A stretch of DNA of 64,000 bases from an uncultured Litoreibacter sp. (GCF_947501785.1 NZ_CANMXB010000001.1:3228501-3292500); one strand, 5' to 3'. Numbered from the stretch's first letter, positions 42,331-50,765 are shown. Translations and numbers: made by a program. The notes: a model not told the origin generated them from the sequence alone.

Positions 42331-43305
42331 TTATCCCCGCCCGTGCGCGGCATTCCAGTCCAGCACCGGATTGGTCGGGATGATCCGATGCGGGTTAATG
42401 CTCTCGTGGCTGTAGTGGTAATGCCGCACGATATGGTCGAAATTCACCGTCTCGGCGATCCCCTCCGTCTGGAACAGCTCGCGGGTGTAGCCCCACAGGT
42501 TGGGGTAATCCACGATCCGTTTGCGGTTGCATTTGAAATGCAGGTGATAGACCGGGTCAAACCGCACCAACGTGGTGAACAGCCGCCAATCGGCCTCCGT
42601 CAGCGCGTCGCCCATCAGGTAGCGGTTCTCATTCAACCGCTCCTCCAGCCAGTCCAGCGTGTCGAACAGCGGTCCCACAGCGGCGTCATAGGCGTCCTGC
42701 GAGGTCGCAAAGCCCGACTTGTAAACGCCATTGTTCAAAGTGTCGTAAATCCGGTCATTCACCGGCGCAATCGCGTCGCGCAAGGCCTCCGGCCAGAAAT
42801 CCAGATCATTCCCCGTCAGTCCGTCAAAGGCCGCGTTGAACATGCGGATGATCTCCGAGCTTTCGTTGCTCACAATCGTCTCGCGCTGTTTGTCCCACAG
42901 GATCGGCACTGTCACGCGGCCTGACACGGTAGGGTCCGCCTTGGTATATATGTCGCGCGCAAAGGGCAGGCCATAAAGCTGGTCCCCCGTGGCCCCCTGA
43001 TCATCCGTCTCAAACGTCCAGCCGTCGCCCAGCATGTCGGGATGCACGGCAGAGACGTCAATCAGCCCTTCCAGCCCTTTGAGCTTGCGAAAGATCAGCG
43101 TGCGATGCGCCCAAGGGCAGGCGTAAGACACATAGAGATGATACCGTCCCGCCTCAGCGGCAAACCCGCCGTCACCCGACGGCCCGGCTGATCCGTCTGC
43201 GATAATCCAGTTGCGAAACCCGGCGGTAGAGCGTTTGAACGCCCCGCCCGAAGACTTGGTGTCATACCACTGGTCTTTCCACTCGCCGTTCACCAACAGG
43301 CCCAT
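42331..43305 (-). CDS. Glutathionyl-hydroquinone reductase (Xi-class GST, YqjG type)
   Basis: 324 residues from ATG 43305, with AAGGAGA upstream. The Xi-class signature is YVSYACPWAHRTLI with active Cys63, preceded by the long N-terminal extension of this class (TAGFRNWI). The C-terminal domain contains MGDALTEADWRLFTTLVRFD and LWGYTRELFQ. Such enzymes reduce glutathionyl-hydroquinones to hydroquinones. No other quinone gene is near. The open frame continues upstream to 43860, but that part is antisense to the next gene. Confidence 0.92.
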   Translation of the reverse strand: MGLLVNGEWKDQWYDTKSSGGAFKRSTAGFRNWIIADGSAGPSGDGGFAAEAGRYHLYVSYACPWAHRTLIFRKLKGLEGLIDVSAVHPDMLGDGWTFETDDQGATGDQLYGLPFARDIYTKADPTVSGRVTVPILWDKQRETIVSNESSEIIRMFNAAFDGLTGNDLDFWPEALRDAIAPVNDRIYDTLNNGVYKSGFATSQDAYDAAVGPLFDTLDWLEERLNENRYLMGDALTEADWRLFTTLVRFDPVYHLHFKCNRKRIVDYPNLWGYTRELFQTEGIAETVNFDHIVRHYHYSHESINPHRIIPTNPVLDWNAAHGRG

Positions 43306-43597
43306 CGCGTCTCTCCTTCGTCTGCGTCGGGCAACCCCTAGCAAAGCCGCCCCGCCCAAGTCACCTCCATGCTTCCGCACAGAAACTGCGCGTGCCGCAA
43401 TTGGGCCCTCCGCCGCCGCTTCCCCCATTGCGGCCCGCGCGGCACATCTGTACATCTGCGACTCAGACGAGGGGCCGCTTGGCCCCAGAGAGGTTGGCGG
43501 CCTTCGGATCGACCCAAATAGGGGGTCCACCGGTTGCATCGTCCCACGGGCCGTTCGCGGCACCTCTCCCCAATTGAAGTTGAAGAAAGGTGCCCCG
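43306..43597. other. Non-coding gap with a perfect hairpin
   Basis: This 292-bp gap separates the divergent reductase and cobalamin transcripts. It holds GGGGCC-GCTT-GGCCCC at 43471-43486, a perfect 6-bp stem. No gene, riboswitch or clear promoter is recognised; the cobalamin riboswitch motifs were looked for and are absent. Confidence 0.4.
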
Positions 43598-43831
43598 ATG
43601 GCCAATGTGATGACCCGTTTGCTGCTTGCCTCCACTGCTCTGTCCGCCACCCCCGCAATGGCCCATGTCGGCCATATCGGCGAGGCAGCAGGCCATGGCC
43701 ACTGGATCGCGGGCATCGCCATCGGCGCGGCGGTCGGCATCGGGCTGTGGGGCGCGCTGAAGGGCAAGAAGGACCCGAAGGCGGAACCGGCGGAAGAGGC
43801 CGAGGAAGACGGCGAAGAGGAACCGGCATGA
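43598..43831 (+). CDS. Small exported/membrane protein upstream of cbiX (DUF6732-like)
   Basis: 77 residues from ATG 43598. N-terminal signal peptide (RLLLASTALSATPAMAH), a His/Gly stretch HVGHIGEAAGHGHW, one transmembrane helix (IAGIAIGAAVGIGLWGALKG) and a strongly acidic tail (EEAEEDGEEE). Its stop overlaps the cbiX ATG (ATGA), so it leads the cobalamin operon. The His-rich periplasmic part and acidic cytosolic tail would suit metal binding near the inner membrane; this is inference. The DUF6732 label is from memory and not verified. Confidence 0.65.
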   Translation: MANVMTRLLLASTALSATPAMAHVGHIGEAAGHGHWIAGIAIGAAVGIGLWGALKGKKDPKAEPAEEAEEDGEEEPA

Positions 43832-45033
43832 GCAAAACAGGTGTCATGATCTGCGGCCACGGCTCACGCTCCCAAGCCGCCGTGGACCAATTCTCCGTCC
43901 TCGCCGAAAAGCTGCCCGCCTATTTCCCCGACGATTGGCTGGTCGAATACGGCTACCTCGAATTCGCCAACCCGGTGATCCGCGACGGCCTCGACACCCT
44001 GCGCGAAGCGGGCTGCGACAAGATCCTTGCCGTCCCAGGCATGCTCTTTGCCGCCATGCACTCCAAGAATGACATCCCCACCGTCCTGAACACCTACGCC
44101 GCCAAACACGGGATCGAGATCAGCTACGGCCGCGAACTCGGCGTCGACCCAAAAATGATCGCCGCCGCCGGGGCCCGCATCCAGGACGCGGTCGACAAGG
44201 CCAATGCCACACAACATGTCGCAAACGATGACACCTGCCTCGTCGTCATCGGTCGCGGCGCGTCCGACCCCGACGCCAATGGCAATGTCGCCAAAATCGC
44301 CCGCATGCTGCATGAAGGCATGGGCTTCGGCTGGGTCGAAACAGGCTATTCCGGCGTCACCTTCCCGCTGGTGGAGCCTTGCCTGCAACACGCGGCCAAG
44401 CTGGGTTACAAACGCATCATCGTTTTCCCCTATTTCCTGTTCACCGGCATCCTGATCGACCGCATCTACGGCTTCACCGACCAAGTCGCCGCGGAACATA
44501 CAGACATCGAATTCGTCAAAGCGGGTTACCTCAACGACCACGCAAAGGTGCTTGAAACCTTCGCCGAACGCGTGACCGAGCAGATGGGCGCCAACCCGCC
44601 CCCCAATTGCGGCATCTGCGGCTACCGGGAACAGGTCTTGGCCTTCGACAATGGCGAACACCGCCACATCACGCCCGACCAGCGCAATCACCCGGCCTTC
44701 GCCGACACGCCGCCCCCCACATGCGTCTTGTGCAAATACCGCACGCAGGTCCTCGGTTTTGAGGCCGAGGTCGGCGCTATCCAGGAATCCCATCACCACC
44801 ACGTCGAAGGCCAAGGCGCGTCTGCGCCGGGGTCCAACGTCGCAGATTGCACCCATTGCGACACGTTCTGCACCGGCGTCTGCCGCTTGGAAATGCAGGA
44901 CCACCACCACCATCATCACCACCACGGCCATGACCACAGCCATGCGCACGACCACGACCATCACCACCACGCCCCCTATCCACATGCCAAACACCCCCAC
45001 GGCCCCGAAAGCGCCCGCAAGGCAAAAGCCTAA
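43828..45033 (+). CDS. cbiX: Sirohydrochlorin cobaltochelatase CbiX with Cys/His-rich tail
   Basis: 401 residues. Two CbiX-type halves occupy about 1-120 and 125-250: GVMICGHGSRSQAAVDQF (metal His near 10), VPGMLFAAMHSKNDIP and FPYFLFTGILIDRI. A tail of 150 residues follows with CGICGYREQV, CVLCKYRTQV, CTHCDTFCTGVC and a terminal His-rich run. The tail may hold an Fe-S centre and a cobalt store, as proposed for long CbiX proteins. CbiX inserts cobalt early, as in the anaerobic route, yet CobN is also encoded here. First enzyme gene of the plus-strand cobalamin operon. Confidence 0.92.
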   Translation: MSKTGVMICGHGSRSQAAVDQFSVLAEKLPAYFPDDWLVEYGYLEFANPVIRDGLDTLREAGCDKILAVPGMLFAAMHSKNDIPTVLNTYAAKHGIEISYGRELGVDPKMIAAAGARIQDAVDKANATQHVANDDTCLVVIGRGASDPDANGNVAKIARMLHEGMGFGWVETGYSGVTFPLVEPCLQHAAKLGYKRIIVFPYFLFTGILIDRIYGFTDQVAAEHTDIEFVKAGYLNDHAKVLETFAERVTEQMGANPPPNCGICGYREQVLAFDNGEHRHITPDQRNHPAFADTPPPTCVLCKYRTQVLGFEAEVGAIQESHHHHVEGQGASAPGSNVADCTHCDTFCTGVCRLEMQDHHHHHHHHGHDHSHAHDHDHHHHAPYPHAKHPHGPESARKAKA

Positions 45034-45036
45034 CGC

Positions 45037-45059
45037 TTCGTTTTGGCAAAAATACTCAA
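45037..45059 (-). repeat. Copy of dispersed intergenic repeat after cbiX
   Basis: The 23 bases, of which the first 20 read TTCGTTTTGGCAAAAATACT, lie 3 bp after the cbiX stop. They are identical to 48453-48475 inside cbiG-cobJ and match the inverse of 29716-29738. Confidence 0.65.
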
Positions 45060-45086
45060 ACCCCACGGCCCCAGTCAGGCGCACCC

Positions 45087-45728
45087 ATGAGACCCTACGA
45101 GAAAAACCCAGCCGAGATTTACAAGGCCAGCTTCGCCACCGTGCAGGCTGAGGCCAATCTCGCGCGGTTCCCAAACGGGCTCGACCGCCTCGCCACCCGC
45201 GTCATCCACGCCTGCGGCATGGTCGAAATCGCCGACCGTCTGGCCTTCTCGGACACCGCCTATCTCAAAGGCTACGCCGCGCTGCAAAACGGCGCGCCGA
45301 TCCTGTGCGATTGCGAAATGGTCGGCGCGGGCATCATCCGCCGCTACCTGCCAGCAGAAAACGAGGTTATCGTCACCCTAAACGACCCATCCGTGCCGGA
45401 CCGGGCCAAGCAGATCGGCAACACAAGGTCGGCCGCGGCGGTCGAGCTGTGGCAGCCGCATCTCGAAGGCGCCGTCGTCGCCATCGGGAACGCGCCGACC
45501 GCTTTGTTTCACCTCCTCGATCTGATCGACCAGGGCTTCCCGAAGCCCGCCGTGATCCTCGGCTTCCCTGTGGGCTTTGTCGGGGCCGCCGAGTCCAAGG
45601 CCGAACTTGCTGCCAACCCGCGCGGCTGCGACTTCGTGGCGCTGAAGGGCCGCAAAGGCGGCTCGGCGATAGCCTCGGCGGCAGTCAACGCACTCGCCGC
45701 AGGCCTGCCGGAGGTGTCACATGGTTAA
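45087..45728 (+). CDS. cobH: Precorrin-8X methylmutase
   Basis: 213 residues, the standard CobH length. It has EIYKASFATVQAEANL, the catalytic His in RVIHACGMVEIADRL, ILCDCEMVGAGIIRR, and the C-terminal GFPVGFVGAAESKAEL. It moves the C-11 methyl group to C-12, forming hydrogenobyrinic acid. It precedes cobL by 68 bp, a gap filled by TGTAC iterons. Confidence 0.96.
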   Translation: MRPYEKNPAEIYKASFATVQAEANLARFPNGLDRLATRVIHACGMVEIADRLAFSDTAYLKGYAALQNGAPILCDCEMVGAGIIRRYLPAENEVIVTLNDPSVPDRAKQIGNTRSAAAVELWQPHLEGAVVAIGNAPTALFHLLDLIDQGFPKPAVILGFPVGFVGAAESKAELAANPRGCDFVALKGRKGGSAIASAAVNALAAGLPEVSHG

Positions 45729-45750
45729 CGCCCGCCCGCAGACACATGTA

Positions 45751-45788
45751 TGTACAGCCTGTGTACAGGGTGTGTACGCGCGGTGTAC
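45751..45788. repeat. Four TGTAC iterons with exact 11-nt spacing
   Basis: TGTAC occurs at 45751, 45762, 45773 and 45784, each exactly 11 bases apart, giving units TGTACAGCCTG, TGTACAGGGTG, TGTACGCGCGG and TGTACGCCGGA. The array fills the gap between cobH and cobL. One turn of B-DNA per unit puts all copies on one face, as in multi-site operators. No binding protein is known to me for this motif. Confidence 0.7.
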
Positions 45789-45796
45789 GCCGGAAT

Positions 45797-47017
45797 ATGG
45801 GAGATCAGACATTGGTTAACGCGCCCTGGCTCCACATTGTTGGCATAGGGGAGGACGGCATGGACGGCCTCACCCCCGCCACCCGCGCCGTGGTCGAAGC
45901 TGCCGAGATTATCGTCGGCGGTGACCGCCACCACCAGCTCTCAGACAGCGTCACCGCAACCCGCGTCGCGTGGCCGTCACCTTTCGACTCGCTCATCGAA
46001 AAACTGAATGAATTCAAAGGCAAACGCGTGGTGATCCTGGCTACTGGTGACCCGCTCTGGTTTTCCGTCGGCGCGCGCATCGGGCGCGCGATTGACCCGT
46101 CGCAGATCGTCTACCACCCGCAACTTTCCGCTTTCCAGCTGACCGCCGCTCGCATGGGCTGGAGCCTCGCTGACGTCGAAACCCTCACCGTCCACGGCCG
46201 CCCCGTGCACCAGATGGTCGCTTTTATCCAGCCAGATCAAAAGCTTATCATCCTGACCACCGGTGCCGAGACCCCCGCCCAAATCGCCAATTTCCTGACC
46301 GAGCGCGGCTTCGGCGGGTCCGAAATGACGGTCCTCGCCAATATGGGTGGCGAAAAAGAGCAACGTTTTGAAGGGCTTGCAGACAGCTGGACGCACGAGG
46401 TCCCCGCCTTCAACACCCTTGCCGTCAACTGCATCGCCGCCCCCGACGCAGCGCTTCTACCCCGCGTCCCGGGCCTCTCGGATGATCTGTTTCAATCCGA
46501 CGGAACCATGACAAAACAAGAGGTTAGGGCCGCCACCCTTGCAAAACTCATGCCCATGCGCGGCGCGTTGTTGTGGGATATCGGCGCAGGCTCTGGTTCT
46601 GTGGCCATCGAATGGATGCGCGCCGCACGCTATGCCCGCGCCATTGGCATTGAACCCCGCGCCGACAGACGCGCTATGGCTGCCGAGAATGCGCTCGCGC
46701 TGGGCGCACCGAAACTGCAACTCATCGACGGCGAGGTCCCCGCAGCGCTCGACGGTCTCGACGCGCCGGATGCGATCTTCATTGGCGGGGGTCTTAGCAG
46801 CGAGACCTTTGATATTGCTTGGAAAAACCTGCGTCCTCTGGGCCGTCTGGTGGCCAATGCCGTGACGCTGGAAAGCGAGGCGCTGCTCATCGCGCTGCAC
46901 AAAAAACACGGGGGCCAGCTGGTCAAAATCGGTGTTGAGCGTGCCGAACCCGTGGGTCGCTTGACCGGCTGGCGTCCCGCCATGACCGTCACCCAATGGA
47001 GCCTGGTGAAGCGATGA
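45797..47017 (+). CDS. cobL: Precorrin-6Y C5,15-methyltransferase (decarboxylating)
   Basis: 406 residues from ATG 45797. A TTG at 45812 has the better ribosome site (GGGAG eight bases upstream) and would start the protein at VNAPWLHIVGIGEDG. The N-terminal CbiE domain (about 10-205) has GIGEDGMDGL and LATGDPLWFSVG; the C-terminal CbiT domain (about 225-400) has the SAM motif LWDIGAGSGSVAIEW. The fused enzyme methylates C-5 and C-15 and removes the acetate carboxyl at C-12. Its stop overlaps cobI (ATGA). Confidence 0.95.
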   Translation: MGDQTLVNAPWLHIVGIGEDGMDGLTPATRAVVEAAEIIVGGDRHHQLSDSVTATRVAWPSPFDSLIEKLNEFKGKRVVILATGDPLWFSVGARIGRAIDPSQIVYHPQLSAFQLTAARMGWSLADVETLTVHGRPVHQMVAFIQPDQKLIILTTGAETPAQIANFLTERGFGGSEMTVLANMGGEKEQRFEGLADSWTHEVPAFNTLAVNCIAAPDAALLPRVPGLSDDLFQSDGTMTKQEVRAATLAKLMPMRGALLWDIGAGSGSVAIEWMRAARYARAIGIEPRADRRAMAAENALALGAPKLQLIDGEVPAALDGLDAPDAIFIGGGLSSETFDIAWKNLRPLGRLVANAVTLESEALLIALHKKHGGQLVKIGVERAEPVGRLTGWRPAMTVTQWSLVKR

Positions 47018-47715
47018 CGGGCACGCTTTACGGCATCGGTCTGGGCCCCGGCGACCCGGAGTTAATCACTTTGAAAGCCGCACGCCTTATAGAGGCCGCG
47101 ACCACCATCGCCTACCCGACGTTGGCCGGTGGCGACAGCTTCGCGCGGGCGATCGCGAAAGACCTGATCAAACCCGGCACGCGCGAAATTCGCATGGACG
47201 TGCCCATGACGACCGAACGCCAACCCGCTCAGGACGCCTATGACGCAGGCGCGGCGGAGATCGCTAAGGTCCTGGAAACAGGCGAAAATGTCGTCTGTCT
47301 TTGCGAGGGCGATCCGTTCTTTTACGGCTCCTTCATGTATCTTAACGCCCGGTTAATTTCTGATTTCAACGTCGAGGTCATCCCCGGCGTCACCTCCATC
47401 ACCGCCTGCGCCACCCGTGCGGGCATGCCCTTGGCGGCCCGCAACGAACGCCTCACCGTGCTGCCCGGCCCTCTGCCCGAAGCCGAGCTGAAGACCCGCA
47501 TCGAGGGCGCGGAAAGCGTCGTCATCATGAAGGTTGGCCGCCACCTGCCCAAGATCAGAGCCGTCATCCATGCGCTGGGCCTGACCGATCAGGCAACGTA
47601 TGTCGAACGCGCCACCTTGCCCGAAGAGGTGGTGCTGCCGCTCGCCCAAGCCCCTGAAAAGGCACCGTATTTTTCCATGATCCTTCTCACGAAAGGGGCC
47701 GATCCATGGCTCTAG
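47014..47715 (+). CDS. cobI: Precorrin-2 C20-methyltransferase
   Basis: 233 residues from ATG 47014. The class III methyltransferase P-loop is LYGIGLGPGDPELITLKA, followed by CLCEGDPFFYGSFMY and the EVIPGVTSITACA motif, which is typical of CobI/CbiL. It adds the C-20 methyl to precorrin-2. It overlaps cobL at the start and the cbiG-cobJ gene by 10 bp at the end, so the operon is tightly coupled. Confidence 0.95.
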   Translation: MTGTLYGIGLGPGDPELITLKAARLIEAATTIAYPTLAGGDSFARAIAKDLIKPGTREIRMDVPMTTERQPAQDAYDAGAAEIAKVLETGENVVCLCEGDPFFYGSFMYLNARLISDFNVEVIPGVTSITACATRAGMPLAARNERLTVLPGPLPEAELKTRIEGAESVVIMKVGRHLPKIRAVIHALGLTDQATYVERATLPEEVVLPLAQAPEKAPYFSMILLTKGADPWL

Positions 47716-49493
47716 CTCCGGCAGTCCTCTGCCTCAACCGCGCGGGCGAGGCCACGGCGCACCGCATCGCCAAGCTGCTGAATGCCCCCGTGCATGGCCG
47801 CGAGGCCCGCGTTGATCAGGCCGATGTGTTCTTCGCAAACGCGCTTGATCACGCCCGCACCCTGTTCGCCGCTGGCACGCCCGTGATCGGCGTCTGCGCC
47901 TCCGGCATCCTGATCCGCGCGGTTGCTCCGTTGCTGGCCGACAAGACAGCCGAGCCGCCGGTTCTTTCCGTCTCCGACGATGGCGCAGTTGTGGTGCCGC
48001 TGCTTGGCGGTCATCGTGGGGCCAACCGCTTGGCGACACAGATTGCTGAAGGATTACAGTCGGTTGCGGCTGTGACAACGGCTGGTGATGTGGCGCTTGG
48101 CGTGGCTCTGGACGAGCCACCCGTGGGCTGGCGTCTGGCCAACCCGGAGGCCGCGAAAGAGGTCATGGCGCAGCTTTTGTCCGGTGCAGGCGCACGGATT
48201 GAGGGCGATGCGCCGTGGTTGTCCGATCTGCCAAGGGGCGACGCGGTTACCATCAGCGCCGGGATCGCGCCCAGCGGCGCTGACCTGCAATTCCACCCTC
48301 AACGCCTGACCCTTGGCGTCGGCTGTGCCCGCAACTGCCCGCCCGAAGAGCTGCAGGCATTGGTGGAGCAAACCCTTTCAGAAGCAGGCCTCGCCGCAGG
48401 GGCCATCCACTCCGTCAACACAATCGACCTGAAGGCCGACGAGCCTGCCTGTTTCGTTTTGGCAAAAATACTCAATCGCCCGCTTCGCCTCTTCACGGCG
48501 TCCGAGCTGGATGCACTCACCCCGCAAGTCGCCAACCCCTCTGACGTGGTGTTTGCCGAGGTCGGCACCCATTCGGTGTCAGAGACTGCGGCCTTGGCGC
48601 AATCAGGTGGCACGGTGTTGGTGGCCAAGCGCAAAACCAGGAACGCCACCTGCGCGCTGTCAATCGCCGCCGAGCCGCTTACCGAGTTAAAAGGCCGGTC
48701 GCGCGGCAAACTGTCGATCATCGGCATTGGCCCGGGCCAGCATTCGTGGCGCACGCCTGAGGCGTCCAAACTGGTGCAGGACGCCGAAGAGCTGGTAGGC
48801 TACGGGCTGTACATCGACCTGTTGGGGCCGCTGGCTTACGGCAAAACGCGGTCCGACTTCCCGCTTGGTGGTGAAGAGGACCGTTGCCGCTACGCATTGG
48901 AGCAGGCGGCGCTGGGCAAGAATGTTGCCCTGATTTGTTCAGGCGACGCAGGCATTTACGCGATGGGCGCGTTGGTGTTCGAGCTGCTGGACCGCGCGCC
49001 GGACGAGATGGGCGTCAGCGATGCCGCGCACCGGGTGGAGGTCGTCTCCACCCCCGGCGTGTCGGCTTTGCAAGGCGCGGCTGCGCGAGCCGGGGCTCCG
49101 TTGGGGCACGACTTCTGCGCGATTTCCTTGTCCGACCTGTTAACCCCCCGCGAAGACATTGTGAAACGGCTGCATGCAGCGGCAAAAGGCGATTTCGTCA
49201 TCGCCTTTTACAACCCGGTGTCTATGCGCCGCCGAACGTTGTTGGCGGAAGCGCGGGACATTTTGTTGCAGCACCGGCCCGCAGATACGCCAGTGATGTT
49301 GGCGAGCTCTCTGGGGCGGCCCGAGGAGCACGTGCGGTATCGCAAGCTGAGCGAGTTGGAGGTTGATGAGGTGGACATGCTGACTGTGGTTTTGGTGGGA
49401 TCCTCACATTCCAAACTTGCGCAGCTGGGCGAGGGGCCGCGCATGTACACACCGCGTGGTTATGCGCGCAAGATTGATGGGGATTTGGCGTGA
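47706..49493 (+). CDS. cobJ: CbiG-CobJ fusion: CobE/CbiG-like domain plus precorrin-3B C17-methyltransferase
   Basis: 595 residues. The N-terminal third (about 1-190) is CbiG-like, with GVCASGILIRAVAPLL and PLLGGHRGANRLA. About 200-320 is the CbiG C-terminal/CobE domain (LTLGVGCARNCPPEEL, HSVNTIDLKADEP). From about 335 follows a complete CobJ domain: LSIIGIGPGQHSW, CSGDAGIYAMGALVFEL, STPGVSALQGAAARAGAPLG and FYNPVSMRR. The C17 methyltransferase contracts the ring. Such fusions occur in alphaproteobacteria. A 23-bp copy of the intergenic repeat lies inside the CobE-like part. Confidence 0.92.
   Translation: MALAPAVLCLNRAGEATAHRIAKLLNAPVHGREARVDQADVFFANALDHARTLFAAGTPVIGVCASGILIRAVAPLLADKTAEPPVLSVSDDGAVVVPLLGGHRGANRLATQIAEGLQSVAAVTTAGDVALGVALDEPPVGWRLANPEAAKEVMAQLLSGAGARIEGDAPWLSDLPRGDAVTISAGIAPSGADLQFHPQRLTLGVGCARNCPPEELQALVEQTLSEAGLAAGAIHSVNTIDLKADEPACFVLAKILNRPLRLFTASELDALTPQVANPSDVVFAEVGTHSVSETAALAQSGGTVLVAKRKTRNATCALSIAAEPLTELKGRSRGKLSIIGIGPGQHSWRTPEASKLVQDAEELVGYGLYIDLLGPLAYGKTRSDFPLGGEEDRCRYALEQAALGKNVALICSGDAGIYAMGALVFELLDRAPDEMGVSDAAHRVEVVSTPGVSALQGAAARAGAPLGHDFCAISLSDLLTPREDIVKRLHAAAKGDFVIAFYNPVSMRRRTLLAEARDILLQHRPADTPVMLASSLGRPEEHVRYRKLSELEVDEVDMLTVVLVGSSHSKLAQLGEGPRMYTPRGYARKIDGDLA
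48453..48475 (-). repeat. Dispersed-repeat sequence inside the cbiG-cobJ coding frame
   Basis: These 23 bases are identical to 45037-45059 and encode FVLAKIL within the CobE-like domain (EPACFVLAKILNRPLRLF). The frame and the domain length are kept. Confidence 0.65.
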
Positions 49494-49554
49494 GGGAGGT
49501 ACGACGCTCGCCTGCGGCTTCGCCCCGCCCACCCTCCCGTATTGGAGCTGAGAC

Positions 49555-50322
49555 ATGACGGTTTATTTTATTGGCGCGGGCCCCGGTGATCCTGAATTGC
49601 TGACTTTGAAAGCGCAGCGGATCATTTCGGAATGCCCAGTGTGTTTGTATGCAGGCTCATTGGTGCCGGAAGCCGTCGTCGCAGGTGCACCTGAGGGCGC
49701 GCTGGTGATGGACACCGCGCCAATGACCCTGGATGACACACATGCGCAGATCGTCGCAGCCCACGCCATGGGCCAAGACGTGGCGCGCGTGCATTCTGGC
49801 GACCCGTCGCTTTACGGCGCGATTGCCGAGCAAATTCGGCGGCTCAAGGCCGAGGGCATCGACTACCAGATCATCCCCGGGGTTCCGGCCTATGCTGCCG
49901 CCGCCGCCGCGTTGGGGCAGGAACTGACGGTCCCCGAGATCGCGCAATCCATTGTGCTGACCCGCATGTCAATGAAATCGACCTCGATGCCCGAGGGCGA
50001 GACGCTGGAAAACTTTGCCCGCACAGGGGCGACACTGGCCATCCATCTAGGCATCCGCGCCCTGCGCGAGATTGAGCGGGTTCTGACCCCGCATTACGGT
50101 GCTGATTGCCCGGTGGTGGTGGCCTACCGTGCCAGCTGGCCGGACGAGATCTTTCTGCGCGGGACGCTGAGCGACATCCACGCAAAGGTGCGGGCCGAAA
50201 AGATCACCCGGACGGCGCTGATCTTGGTGGGGCCGGCATTGGCGGACATCAAGGACTTCAAGGATTCCGCGCTCTATGACCCGGAAATACCCCATGTGTT
50301 GCGCCCCAAGGTGTTGGTGTAG
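49555..50322 (+). CDS. cobM: Precorrin-4 C11-methyltransferase
   Basis: 255 residues. The P-loop is VYFIGAGPGDPELLTLKA, followed by CLYAGSLVPE, RVHSGDPSLYGAIAEQI and QIIPGVPAYAAAAAALG, the CobM/CbiF pattern. It methylates C-11 of precorrin-4. It follows cbiG-cobJ by 61 bp. After the stop, TAGCAA-GATG-TTGCTA and GAATAT-TTAGG-ATATTC form two small inverted repeats, but no clear terminator is seen. Confidence 0.95.
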   Translation: MTVYFIGAGPGDPELLTLKAQRIISECPVCLYAGSLVPEAVVAGAPEGALVMDTAPMTLDDTHAQIVAAHAMGQDVARVHSGDPSLYGAIAEQIRRLKAEGIDYQIIPGVPAYAAAAAALGQELTVPEIAQSIVLTRMSMKSTSMPEGETLENFARTGATLAIHLGIRALREIERVLTPHYGADCPVVVAYRASWPDEIFLRGTLSDIHAKVRAEKITRTALILVGPALADIKDFKDSALYDPEIPHVLRPKVLV

Positions 50323-50414
50323 CAAGATGTTGCTATGTCACAGAATTGAAACGAATATTTAGGATATTCTCGCCAAACTGGCTAAGCTGAACCTGTAGTT
50401 TGAGGGGAATCACC

Positions 50415-50765
50415 ATGTCGACGTTTTTGTCACGCGAAGTTCAGGCGGGCCTTGAGGCCGCTCAAAAACAGGCCATGCGAAAACGGTCGCGGCTGCGGGT
50501 GCATGTGGGTGACGAGATTTACCCGATCCTGCAATTCGCCGGCAACACCTTCACTGTCGACGCGGACACCGCGCCGCATTTGCGCGGTCTGGTCGACATC
50601 TACGATGGCGGGCGGCACTTGTATCAGGCGCTGATTGTCACCTCGCAGGAAGAGGCCGGGGAATGGGTGTTTGAATTCAAGCGCAACACCGTGGCTGCCA
50701 ATTCGGCGCCGCGCGACTTTTATGAAGAGCCGGACGCGCCGATTGCGCTATTGCCTGCAGGCTGA
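50415..50765 (+). CDS. Conserved small cytosolic protein, unknown function
   Basis: 116 residues from ATG 50415, preceded by GAGGGGAA. The N-terminal part is a basic helix (EVQAGLEAAQKQAMRKRSRLRVHV), followed by what looks like a small beta barrel: GDEIYPILQF, GLVDIYDGGRHLYQALI, EWVFEFKRNTV. The pattern recalls PilZ-like proteins, but the RxxxR and DxSxxG motifs are not present. The last 46 bp overlap the converging lysR gene. Confidence 0.65.
   Translation: MSTFLSREVQAGLEAAQKQAMRKRSRLRVHVGDEIYPILQFAGNTFTVDADTAPHLRGLVDIYDGGRHLYQALIVTSQEEAGEWVFEFKRNTVAANSAPRDFYEEPDAPIALLPAG

Noticed and set aside
43306-43597. Possible second cobalamin riboswitch before cbiX
   Set aside because: No B12 box (GCCACTG) and no AGCCAGGAGACC element is found on either strand.
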